A stretch of DNA of 5,020 nt from Micavibrio sp. UBA2020. GTDB taxonomy: Bacteria > Pseudomonadota > Alphaproteobacteria > Micavibrionales > UBA2020. Under the pieces are notes generated by a model. The model saw nothing but the letters and a program-made list of their open reading frames with translations. It searched no databases and was not told the DNA's origin. Shown in pieces: positions 1 to 4,949 of the stretch. How positions within the stretch are numbered: position 1 is the first letter of the stretch; every line of letters begins with the position of its first letter. A program made the position numbers and the translations under genes. The stretch spans positions 1-5,020 of the forward strand of contig DDBY01000190.1 in assembly GCA_002334985.1 (NCBI GenBank), written 5' to 3'.

Positions 1-213
1 GACCTTGCGCTGGCGGGCGGCAATCAGGCGATGGCCGCCGTCATCCGCAGCGAAGCGCGCAAACGTGCCGACGCTGCGGGGCAGGCAGGGGCTGCGCAAA
101 GCCAAAGCCCCGATACGGCCGCACCGGATGCCGCCGTGCCGCCGCATGAAACAGCGCGCGATATCGACGCGCTCCGCCCGTTGAACCTGCGCAAGCGCCC
201 GCCGCGCCCTTAA
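1..213 (+). CDS. C-terminal end of a probable ankyrin-type protein (5' truncated by window)
   Basis: The reading frame is open from base 1 to a TAA at 211-213, giving 70 visible codons; the real start lies outside the window. The first residues (DLALAGGNQAMAAVIRSEAR) look like the second half of an ankyrin repeat, where a 'DLAL..G' helix is followed by an amphipathic helix. An Ala/Gln/Pro-rich linker follows, then a basic tail, LRPLNLRKRPPRP, at the very C-terminus. The minus-strand ankyrin gene at 4443-4949 has the same architecture and a matching tail (LKPLNIQKRPHRR), which supports both the frame and the family. Coding is also supported by GC-rich third positions. The function is unknown; ankyrin repeats usually mediate protein-protein contacts. 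No clear intrinsic terminator follows the stop codon. The ankyrin assignment is an inference from one partial repeat plus the related neighbour. Confidence 0.72.
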   Translation, partial: DLALAGGNQAMAAVIRSEARKRADAAGQAGAAQSQSPDTAAPDAAVPPHETARDIDALRPLNLRKRPPRP

Positions 214-251
214 CCGCCCTAAAGCTGCGCTATACCTGCCCCCTAAGGCCG

Positions 252-266
252 TTAAGCGTTTTTTAA
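252..266 (+). promoter_or_regulatory. CtrA-type box, TTAA-N7-TTAA
   Basis: The sequence shows TTAA at 252-255, seven bases, then TTAA at 263-266, a perfect match to the core recognition sequence of the alphaproteobacterial cell-cycle regulator CtrA. Each half is also followed by GCG, so TTAAGCG is directly repeated. It lies about 300 bases upstream of the predicted nrdA promoter and just downstream of the preceding gene, so its target is unclear. A chance match in an AT-rich spacer is possible. Confidence 0.45.
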
Positions 267-321
267 GCGCGGTGCGGCTATGCTGAAATCATCTCCTTTT
301 GAAATTCGCTTCACTCGGGGC

Positions 322-330
322 TGTGGATAA
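322..330 (-). promoter_or_regulatory. Perfect DnaA box (TTATCCACA on minus strand)
   Basis: The plus strand reads TGTGGATAA, the exact reverse complement of the consensus DnaA box TTATCCACA. DnaA is known to act on the nrdAB promoter in E. coli, so a box upstream of nrdA has precedent. An AT-rich stretch follows at about 355-400. The distance to the predicted promoter (over 200 bases) is large, and binding is inferred, not shown. Confidence 0.5.
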
Positions 331-546
331 GTCCGAAGAGGGCTTGAGATGTGGTGATAAAATTACCATATCTTTATAACCAAAAAACGATTTTAGACCT
401 TCTGCGTGTATGCAGGCGCAGCGGGCACAACTTATGTTTTTAGGCTGAAATTTTTTTTCGGCACATGATGCGCGACATTTGTTCGGAATGGGCATGGGTC
501 AAGACAAAAATGACACAGGCGTGAAAATTTTTTGCTGCGCCGTTTC

Positions 547-574
547 TAGACAGCCCCCCAAGATGTGGTATGCT
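547..574 (+). promoter_or_regulatory. Candidate sigma70-type nrdA promoter with extended -10 and UP-like tract
   Basis: A -35 element TAGACA (547-552; one mismatch to TTGACA) is separated by 16 bases from a -10 element TATGCT (569-574; two mismatches to TATAAT). TGG immediately precedes the -10, giving an extended TGn motif. An A4T6 tract at 524-533 sits about where an UP element would contact the polymerase alpha subunit. The expected transcript start is near 580-582, which gives an nrdA leader of about 140 bases that begins exactly at the strong hairpin at 580-632. No other promoter in the 506-base region looked as good to me. Confidence 0.5.
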
Positions 575-579
575 TTGAA

Positions 580-632
580 CTGTCGGGCACAAGAGTTAGT
601 GCTTTGGGGTCTAACTCCTTGTTTCTCGACAG
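580..632 (+). promoter_or_regulatory. Strong hairpin in the nrdA leader
   Basis: The outer stem pairs CTGTCG (580-585) with CGACAG (627-632), with room for G586-U626 and G587-C625. After a small internal loop, the inner stem pairs 589-599 (ACAAGAGTTAG) with 611-622 (CTAACTCCTTGT), eleven pairs with one bulged C. The apical loop (600-610) is 11 bases and contains CTTTGGGG. A rival pairing exists: CAAGAG (590-595) is a perfect complement of CTCTTG (634-639) just 3' of the structure, so two folds exclude each other. There is no U-run directly after it, so it is not a plain intrinsic terminator. I do not recognise it as a known riboswitch class. It could also act as a DNA dyad. Confidence 0.55.
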
Positions 633-642
633 GCTCTTGAAA

Positions 643-656
643 TCATCCACAGATTC
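643..656 (+). promoter_or_regulatory. DnaA-like site abutting a GANTC methylation site
   Basis: TCATCCACA (643-651) differs from the DnaA consensus TTATCCACA by one base, and GATTC (652-656) follows directly. GANTC is the target of the CcrM methyltransferase in many alphaproteobacteria. The pair lies 64 bases upstream of the nrdA start codon, inside the predicted leader. Each element alone is weak; their junction is the reason to list it. Confidence 0.3.
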
Positions 657-704
657 ACTTGGGCCCGAAGCGAAAAAACAAGAAAAATAATAATTATGTA
701 TTAT

Positions 705-710
705 GGGGAG
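705..710 (+). promoter_or_regulatory. Shine-Dalgarno that fixes the nrdA start at 720
   Basis: GGGGAG at 705-710 lies nine bases before the ATG at 720-722. An in-frame ATG at 696 would put this purine run inside the coding sequence and has only A-rich sequence upstream, so the 720 start is preferred. Confidence 0.7.
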
Positions 711-719
711 ACACAATCG

Positions 720-2543
720 ATGTTCGATGTCGCACAACTTGCGAAAGGCGCTAAGGTTCAAATCGACCGTTCCCGCGATTCCTATTTGACGGAATTCGGC
801 AAGGCGACTCTGCTCGACCGTTATCTCCTGCCCGGCGAGACGTTTCAGGACCTCTTCGCCCGCGTGGCCATGTACTATGGCGACGATACCGCGCATGCCC
901 AGCGCCTGTACGATTACATCTCCAAACTGTGGTTCATGCCCGCAACTCCCGTTCTGTCGAACGGCGGCACCGAGCGCGGCCTGCCCATTTCCTGCTTCCT
1001 CAACGAATGTGACGACAGCCTGCAAGGCATCGTTGACCTCTGGAACGAAAACGTCTGGCTCGCGTCGCGCGGCGGCGGTATCGGCTCCTACTGGGGCAAC
1101 CTGCGCTCTATCGGTGAAAAGGTCGGCCGCAACGGCAAGACCTCCGGCATCATCCCTTTCATCCGCGTGCAAGATTCCCTGACGCTGGCTATTTCCCAAG
1201 GCTCGCTGCGCCGTGGCTCCGCTGCGGTTTACCTGCCGGTCTGGCACCCCGAGATTGAGGATTTCGTCGAAATCCGCAAACCCTCCGGCGGCGACCCGAA
1301 CCGCAAGGCATTGAACCTGCACCACGGTATCGTTATTTCCGACGCCTTCATGCGCGCCGTTGAAAAAGACGAAGAATGGGCGCTTTTGTCGCCGAAAGAC
1401 GGCGCCGTTGTGTCCCGCGTTTCCGCCCGCAACCTCTGGATACGCATCCTGACCGCGCGCATCGAAACCGGCGAGCCCTATATCATCTACGGCGATACCG
1501 TCAACCGCGCCATTCCCGAACACCACAAACTGGCCGGCCTGAACGTGAAGATGTCGAACCTCTGCAGCGAAATCACGCTGCCGACGGGTAAAGACCACCA
1601 CGGGCAGGAACGCACGGCGGTTTGCTGCCTGTCGTCCCTCAACCTCGAAAACTACGAGGAATGGGAAGACCATCCGACGATTGTCGAAGACATCATGCGT
1701 TTCCTCGACAACGTACTCGAAGACTTCATCCGCAAAGCACCGGACAGCATGATGCGCGCGAAATACTCCGCGATGCGCGAACGCTCCGTCGGTCTTGGCG
1801 TCATGGGTTTCCACTCCTTCCTGCAATCCAAGATGATTCCGATGGAATCCGTCATGGCGAAGGTCTGGAACAAGCGTATGTTCAAGCACATCAAAGCGCA
1901 GGCCGATGCGGCTTCCGTCAAGCTGGCGCACGAACGCGGCCCCTGCCCGGATGCAAAAGAATACGGCATCATGGAGCGTTTCTCGAACAAGATGGCGATT
2001 GCGCCCACGGCGTCCATCTCCATCATCACCGGCGGCGCAAGCCCGGGTATCGAGCCGAACTCCGCCAATGCCTATACGCATAAAACGCTTTCCGGCTCTT
2101 TCTTCGTGCGTAACAAATACCTCGAAGTGCTGCTGGAGCAAAAAGGCCTCAACAACGAAGAAATCTGGACCAGCATCATCACCAACGAAGGCTCCGTCCA
2201 GCATCTCGACTGCCTGTCGCAGGATGAAAAAGACGTGTTCAAAACCGCGTTCGAGTTGGACCAGCGCTGGCTCATCGAACATGCGGCCGACCGCACGCCT
2301 TATATCTGCCAGGCGCAGTCGCTCAACGTTTTCCTGCCCGCAGACGTGCACAAGCGCGACCTGCACCAGATTCACTGGATGGCATGGAAAAAGGGTGTCA
2401 AATCGCTTTACTACTGCCGCTCCAAATCCATCCAGCGTGCCGAAAGCGCGAACGGTGGTGACGGACGCCTGAAAATCGCCTCCAGCGCGAGCGCGGGCGA
2501 AGGCGGGGCGACCAAGTACGACGAGTGCCTGGCCTGCCAGTAA
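720..2543 (+). CDS. nrdA: Class Ia ribonucleoside-diphosphate reductase, large (alpha) subunit NrdA
   Basis: This cytoplasmic enzyme reduces ribonucleoside diphosphates to deoxyribonucleotides together with NrdB. It is 607 residues from the ATG at 720. Visible key residues are C92 in ISCFLNEC (matching E. coli C225), N280-x-C282-x-E284 in SNLCSE (N437/C439/E441), C302 in AVCCLSSLNL (C462), the radical-transfer pair Y564-Y565 in SLYYC (Y730/Y731), and the C-terminal redox pair C603-x-x-C606 in ECLACQ, which passes electrons from thioredoxin or glutaredoxin. A flexible Gly/Ser/Ala-rich linker (about 578-598) precedes that pair. The protein is about 150 residues shorter than the 761-residue E. 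coli enzyme, mostly because the N-terminal ATP-cone is absent: C92 sits where E. coli has C225. The small gene at 2644 follows after 100 bases, then nrdB, probably in one operon. Family and function are certain; the exact start is likely. Confidence 0.97.
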   Translation: MFDVAQLAKGAKVQIDRSRDSYLTEFGKATLLDRYLLPGETFQDLFARVAMYYGDDTAHAQRLYDYISKLWFMPATPVLSNGGTERGLPISCFLNECDDSLQGIVDLWNENVWLASRGGGIGSYWGNLRSIGEKVGRNGKTSGIIPFIRVQDSLTLAISQGSLRRGSAAVYLPVWHPEIEDFVEIRKPSGGDPNRKALNLHHGIVISDAFMRAVEKDEEWALLSPKDGAVVSRVSARNLWIRILTARIETGEPYIIYGDTVNRAIPEHHKLAGLNVKMSNLCSEITLPTGKDHHGQERTAVCCLSSLNLENYEEWEDHPTIVEDIMRFLDNVLEDFIRKAPDSMMRAKYSAMRERSVGLGVMGFHSFLQSKMIPMESVMAKVWNKRMFKHIKAQADAASVKLAHERGPCPDAKEYGIMERFSNKMAIAPTASISIITGGASPGIEPNSANAYTHKTLSGSFFVRNKYLEVLLEQKGLNNEEIWTSIITNEGSVQHLDCLSQDEKDVFKTAFELDQRWLIEHAADRTPYICQAQSLNVFLPADVHKRDLHQIHWMAWKKGVKSLYYCRSKSIQRAESANGGDGRLKIASSASAGEGGATKYDECLACQ

Positions 2544-2622
2544 GCGTAATCCGCATAACAACATAAAGCGCAGGGGCGGATACAACCGCGCCGCCATAAA
2601 AAACGAAGCAACCGAAGCGAAG

Positions 2623-2633
2623 TTCACTTGGGG
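2623..2633 (+). repeat. Recurring short motif TTCACTyGGG(g)
   Basis: TTCACTTGGGG at 2623-2633 runs into the ribosome-binding site of the small gene at 2644. Near-identical copies are TTCACTTGGGC at 654-664 (leader of nrdA) and TTCACTCGGGG at 310-320 (just before the DnaA box). The shorter CTTGGGG also occurs in the spacer of the dyad at 2836-2855. All three long copies are non-coding and upstream of nrd-cluster genes. The motif is short enough that chance is a real alternative. Confidence 0.3.
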
Positions 2634-2643
2634 AGGAACCATC

Positions 2644-2823
2644 ATGCACGTTTTGACATCGGCTGAAATGAATACGCTGTCCATCATCGGCAATCCGGAA
2701 TGCTGCGATGCTATGCCGCGCAACCATCTGGAAAAGCTTTACCGCCTCGACCTTATCGAGCCTGGAAACTGCGGTCCTGCCCTGTCCACGAAAGGACGCG
2801 AAATACTGTTCCGCCGGAAATAA
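2644..2823 (+). CDS. Unrecognised 59-residue protein, winged-helix-like, between nrdA and nrdB
   Basis: The frame runs from ATG at 2644 to TAA at 2821-2823. A strong Shine-Dalgarno, GGGAGGAA (2631-2638), lies five to six bases before the ATG, the best in the window, which argues strongly for real translation. The pattern LTSAEMNTLSII (4-15), then RNHLEKLYRLDLIEPG (26-41), then GPALSTKGREIL (44-55) resembles a minimal winged helix: helix, recognition-type helix ending in 'L..LDLIEP', a short beta wing, and 'LSTKGREIL'. It has three cysteines (C20, C21, C43), two adjacent, so redox or metal sensing is conceivable. There is no signal peptide or membrane segment. It sits 100 bases after nrdA and 108 before nrdB. 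A role in regulating the reductase operon is inference from position and fold guess; a small reductase-binding protein is an alternative. I do not recognise the family. Confidence 0.75.
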   Translation: MHVLTSAEMNTLSIIGNPECCDAMPRNHLEKLYRLDLIEPGNCGPALSTKGREILFRRK

Positions 2824-2835
2824 AAGTCTATATTG

Positions 2836-2855
2836 GTGCAATCTTGGGGTTGCAC
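2836..2855 (+). promoter_or_regulatory. Operator-like dyad GTGCAA-N8-TTGCAC
   Basis: GTGCAA (2836-2841) and TTGCAC (2850-2855) are perfect inverted repeats around an 8-base spacer, TCTTGGGG. It lies 12 bases after the small gene's stop codon and before the nrdB hairpin. A TATAAA sequence follows at 2859-2864, so the dyad could be an operator over a weak internal promoter. As RNA it would form only a short hairpin. Confidence 0.35.
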
Positions 2856-2869
2856 GCATATAAAAGCTT

Positions 2870-2905
2870 CCTGCCGGCACCGTGCAAAAGCACAGGGCCG
2901 GCAGG
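2870..2905 (+). other. Long GC-rich hairpin upstream of nrdB
   Basis: CCTGCCGGC (2870-2878) pairs perfectly with GCCGGCAGG (2897-2905). Inside, CC (2880-2881) pairs with GG (2895-2896) and GTGC (2882-2885) with GCAC (2890-2893), closed by an AAAA tetraloop with one bulged A on each side: 15 pairs in all. No U-run follows on the plus strand (the next bases are CGCATCTTAAAAAA), so it is not a normal terminator. It ends 26 bases before the nrdB ATG. A stabilising or processing element that sets nrdA to nrdB ratio is a plausible role. Confidence 0.6.
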
Positions 2906-2931
2906 CGCATCTTAAAAAAGGAAAAACCGAA

Positions 2932-3918
2932 ATGTCCCGTCTTCTGACCGAAAACCACGTCTATAAACCCTTCTACTACCCCTGGGCCTACGAAGCATGG
3001 CTGACGCAGCAGCGCCTGCACTGGCTGCCCGAAGAAGTGCCGATGGCCGAAGACGTGCGCGACTGGAAACAGAAGCTGACGCCGGCGGAAAAAAACCTGC
3101 TGACGCAAATTTTCCGCTTTTTCACGCAGGCGGACGTCGAGGTGAACAACTGCTACATGCGCCACTACGCACAGGTGTTCAAGCCGACGGAAGTTTTGAT
3201 GATGCTGGTCGGTTTCTCCAACATCGAAACCATTCACATCGCCGCCTATTCCCACCTGCTCGATACCATCGGCATGCCCGAGGTTGAATACTCCGCGTTC
3301 CTGAAATACAAGGAAATGAAGGACAAGTTCGACTACATGCAGGGCTTCAACGTCGAATCCAAACGCGACATCGCCATGACCATGGCCGTGTTCGGCGGCT
3401 TTACCGAAGGTCTGCAGCTCTTCGCGTCCTTCGCGATGCTCATGAACTTCCCCCGTTTTAACAAGATGAAAGGCATGGGCCAGATTGTGACCTGGTCGGT
3501 GCGTGATGAAACCCTGCACACGCTGTCGGTCATCCGCCTGTTCAAGGCCTTTATCGAGGAAAACCCGGAAATCTGGACAGAAGACCTCAAAAAAGACATC
3601 ACCGAAGCCTGCCAGACCATCGTCAGCCACGAAGACGCCTTTATCGACCTCGCGTTCGAAATGGGCGGCGTCGAAGGTTTGACGGCGCAGGAAGTGAAAG
3701 ACTATATCCGCTACATCGGCGACCGCCGCCTGACGCAGCTGGGGCTCACGGCCGTATTCGGCATCGAGAAAAACCCGCTGCCGTGGATGGACGCGATGCT
3801 GAACGGTGCGGAACACACCAACTTCTTTGAAAACCGCGCGACGGAATACTCCAAAGCCTCGACGCAGGGTTCGTGGGAAGAGGCCTTTGCCGACGAAATC
3901 TTCAAAGCATCGGCCTGA
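2932..3918 (+). CDS. nrdB: Class Ia ribonucleoside-diphosphate reductase, small (beta) subunit NrdB
   Basis: NrdB houses the diiron-tyrosyl radical cofactor that starts each turnover in NrdA. It is 328 residues from the ATG at 2932, preceded by AAGGA (2918-2922) at nine bases' spacing; the in-frame ATG at 2833 lies before the hairpin and has no ribosome-binding site. The metal ligands are all visible: D68, E99 and H102 (in NIETIH), E159 (in FTEGLQ), and E193 and H196 (in RDETLH). Spacings D68-E99 (31) and E159-E193 (34) equal those of E. coli D84-E115 and E204-E238. The radical tyrosine is Y106 (IHIAAY), matching E. coli Y122, so this is not the Chlamydia-type protein with Phe at that place and Glu as first ligand. 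Y306 in ATEYSK is a candidate for the C-terminal radical-relay tyrosine (E. coli Y356). There is no ATP-cone at the N-terminus. Confidence 0.97.
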   Translation: MSRLLTENHVYKPFYYPWAYEAWLTQQRLHWLPEEVPMAEDVRDWKQKLTPAEKNLLTQIFRFFTQADVEVNNCYMRHYAQVFKPTEVLMMLVGFSNIETIHIAAYSHLLDTIGMPEVEYSAFLKYKEMKDKFDYMQGFNVESKRDIAMTMAVFGGFTEGLQLFASFAMLMNFPRFNKMKGMGQIVTWSVRDETLHTLSVIRLFKAFIEENPEIWTEDLKKDITEACQTIVSHEDAFIDLAFEMGGVEGLTAQEVKDYIRYIGDRRLTQLGLTAVFGIEKNPLPWMDAMLNGAEHTNFFENRATEYSKASTQGSWEEAFADEIFKASA

Positions 3919-3943
3919 TACCGTTACTCCTGATACTTACAAG

Positions 3944-3974
3944 AAAACCCCCGGCACGGCGGCCGGGGGTTTTT
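3944..3974. terminator. Bidirectional intrinsic terminator after nrdB
   Basis: CCCCCGGC (3948-3955) pairs perfectly with GCCGGGGG (3962-3969) around a six-base loop. The stem is flanked by AAAA (3944-3947) and TTTTT (3970-3974), so a U-run follows it on both strands. It lies 25 bases after the nrdB stop and 23 bases beyond the stop of the converging minus-strand gene at 3998, and probably ends both transcripts. Confidence 0.93.
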
Positions 3975-3997
3975 CTTTTGCGCGGGTTTTTGCGTGC

Positions 3998-4294
3998 TTA
4001 TTTTATGCGGCGCGGTTTTATTTTGATTTGCGGCACGCTGATGTCGTTTTTGAGCATGGTGGCGCGCTCCGCGCTCAGGGCGCCATCTTCGATGGCGGTG
4101 CGCCAAAAATCTTCTTCGGATAGAGGCTGGCCGTGCCAGAACCATTCTTTTTCGCCATTCGCGCTTTCAATCGCGGGGCCGTCTTTTCTGTGTAGCACAC
4201 CGGCCAAACGCCATTCGACCGTGCCATCGGTGCGGGTTTGCGGTTGTGCGCTTTCGGTGGCGGCGCTGTTTTGAAATTGTGCTTTAGCGGTCAT
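3998..4294 (-). CDS. 98-residue protein with a single LHRxDGPA (MORN-like) repeat
   Basis: The ATG at 4294 is chosen because GAGG lies eight bases upstream (plus-strand CCTC at 4303-4306); an in-frame ATG at 4414 would lie upstream of the predicted promoter and add an unrelated segment. Residues 23-55 (DGTVEW..GVLHRKDGPA...GEKEWFWHG) match the G-x-LHRxDGPA pattern, a MORN-like repeat found, often in multiple copies, in phage and bacterial proteins of unknown role. Here there is only one copy. The first 20 residues are polar and low in complexity. The rest (SEEDFWRTAIEDGALSAER, 59-77) looks helical, with a basic end (KIKPRRIK). There is no signal peptide or membrane helix. It has its own candidate promoter at 4330-4357 and shares the terminator with nrdB. 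The function is unknown; nothing visible links it to the reductase. Confidence 0.75.
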   Translation of the reverse strand: MTAKAQFQNSAATESAQPQTRTDGTVEWRLAGVLHRKDGPAIESANGEKEWFWHGQPLSEEDFWRTAIEDGALSAERATMLKNDISVPQIKIKPRRIK

Positions 4295-4329
4295 GTTCGT
4301 AGCCTCGTATAGGGGAAACTCCGGGCAAT

Positions 4330-4357
4330 AATATACATAATAAATAAAGCTTTGCAA
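4330..4357 (-). promoter_or_regulatory. Candidate promoter for the minus-strand LHRxDGPA gene
   Basis: Read on the minus strand, TTGCAA (4357-4352; four of six to TTGACA) is followed after 16 bases by TATATT (4335-4330; five of six to TATAAT). The stretch is clearly more AT-rich than its surroundings. Transcription would start near 4323, about 30 bases before the start codon at 4294. Confidence 0.5.
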
Positions 4358-4375
4358 GGAAAACATAGCTGTGGC

Positions 4376-4392
4376 GCCGTCCACGGGACGGC
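4376..4392. other. Short GC-rich hairpin between the two minus-strand genes
   Basis: GCCGTCC (4376-4382) pairs with GGACGGC (4386-4392) around a three-base loop, 50 bases beyond the stop of the ankyrin gene. On the minus strand the nearest T-run (four T) is about ten bases away, so this is at best a weak or partial terminator; it could also be a stability element for the ankyrin-gene mRNA. Confidence 0.4.
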
Positions 4393-4442
4393 TTAAAGGG
4401 CTTTTATATTTCAATGAGATGGCTGTTCTTGGGCGCGAGAGT

Positions 4443-4949
4443 TTAACGCCGCCCTTGCCCGTTGTTGCCGCGGCGGTGCGGGCGTTTTTGGATATTGAGA
4501 GGCTTCAGCGGCGTGAAGTCGCGGCGCGAGCGCATGTCGTTCAGCTCTTCGAGCAGTTTGGCGCGCGCGGCGTCCTGTGCCTTGCGCAAAAGCTCCACAA
4601 TCTGTTTGTTCTTGTTCGGGTTCTTGAGCGCGATATCCATCGCGGATTGCCCGTCGTTGCCGCGTGCGTTCAGGTTCGGCTCACGCTTAAGAATGGCTTC
4701 GACAATACGCAGGCGCCCCGATTGCACAGCCCAGATAAGCGCGGTGCGGCCGTGTTCGGCGTCTGTCACGGTGATGTCGGCGCCTTTGTCCAGCAATTCC
4801 TGTGCGCGCTGGTTGATGTTGAGGTTCTGCGACGCGCCGTCCATCGGGCGGCGGGCAAGGTCGATAAGCTCCTGCCCCAGCGCCTTGCGGTCAAGGGGGA
4901 CGAAAGGCGCGCCGGCGGCGGCGTTGTTAAAGGCGTTGGCGAGGCTCAT
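4443..4949 (-). CDS. Ankyrin-repeat protein with conserved basic C-terminal tail
   Basis: From the ATG at 4949 the protein has 168 residues. An upstream in-frame ATG at 4994 would add 15 Arg/Cys-rich residues; the 4949 start has GGGA-like purines seven to ten bases before it and is preferred, but not strongly. Ankyrin units are visible at about 44-66 (NINQRAQELLDKGADITVTD), 67-99 (GRTALIWAVQSGRLRIVEAI...) and 100-125 (GQSAMDIALKN...IVELLRK), with the typical TAL..A...G...IV..LL pattern. A charged helix (125-143) follows, then the tail LKPLNIQKRPHRR (148-160), which is nearly the same as the end of the gene at 1-213, and a Gly/Asn-rich end. There is no signal peptide, so it is probably cytoplasmic. 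Ankyrin repeats bind proteins; the partner is unknown. Its own promoter was not clearly found, and only a weak hairpin follows. Confidence 0.85.
   Translation of the reverse strand: MSLANAFNNAAAGAPFVPLDRKALGQELIDLARRPMDGASQNLNINQRAQELLDKGADITVTDAEHGRTALIWAVQSGRLRIVEAILKREPNLNARGNDGQSAMDIALKNPNKNKQIVELLRKAQDAARAKLLEELNDMRSRRDFTPLKPLNIQKRPHRRGNNGQGRR

Larger units (their letters stand above)
214..719 (+). other. Long non-coding control region upstream of nrdA
   Basis: These 506 bases hold no convincing gene. They contain, in order, a CtrA-type box (252-266), a perfect DnaA box (322-330), an AT-rich stretch (about 355-400), A/T tracts (448-458 and 524-533), a promoter (547-574), a strong leader hairpin (580-632), a DnaA-like site joined to GANTC (643-656), and the nrdA Shine-Dalgarno (705-710). 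I found no tRNA and no NrdR-box pair resembling the ACACwATATAwTGTGT type. A 68-codon minus-strand frame at 289-495 lacks a ribosome-binding site and is not called. This is long for a spacer within this compact window, which suggests layered control of nrdA. Confidence 0.7.

Noticed and set aside
444..462. GCTGAAA-T5-TTTCGGC hairpin as a terminator
   Set aside because: The stem is short, contains a T-G pair, and has no T-run after it on either strand; the T8 lies within the loop and stem.
289..495. 68-codon minus-strand frame with several cysteines
   Set aside because: It has no Shine-Dalgarno before its ATG, overlaps the DnaA box, and lies in AT-rich non-coding sequence. It could be real only if conserved.
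546..2723. 725-codon open frame on the minus strand opposite nrdA
   Set aside because: It mirrors nrdA, whose catalytic residues are all in the plus frame. Long antisense frames are common opposite GC-rich genes with biased third positions. The translation is Phe/Val/Arg-rich with no recognisable domain.
2859..2864. TATAAA as -10 of an internal nrdB promoter
   Set aside because: No -35 element at 16-18 bases; TTGGTG at 2833-2838 leaves a 20-base spacer. Kept only as a possibility in the dyad entry.
2833..2931. N-terminal extension of nrdB from the ATG at 2833
   Set aside because: It runs through the dyad and the long hairpin, has no ribosome-binding site, and family members start near MSRLL; the ATG at 2932 has AAGGA at good spacing.
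2398..3816. 472-codon open frame on the minus strand opposite nrdB
   Set aside because: Same antisense effect; it crosses the nrdA end, the small gene and the nrdB start, and shows no ribosome-binding site or domain.
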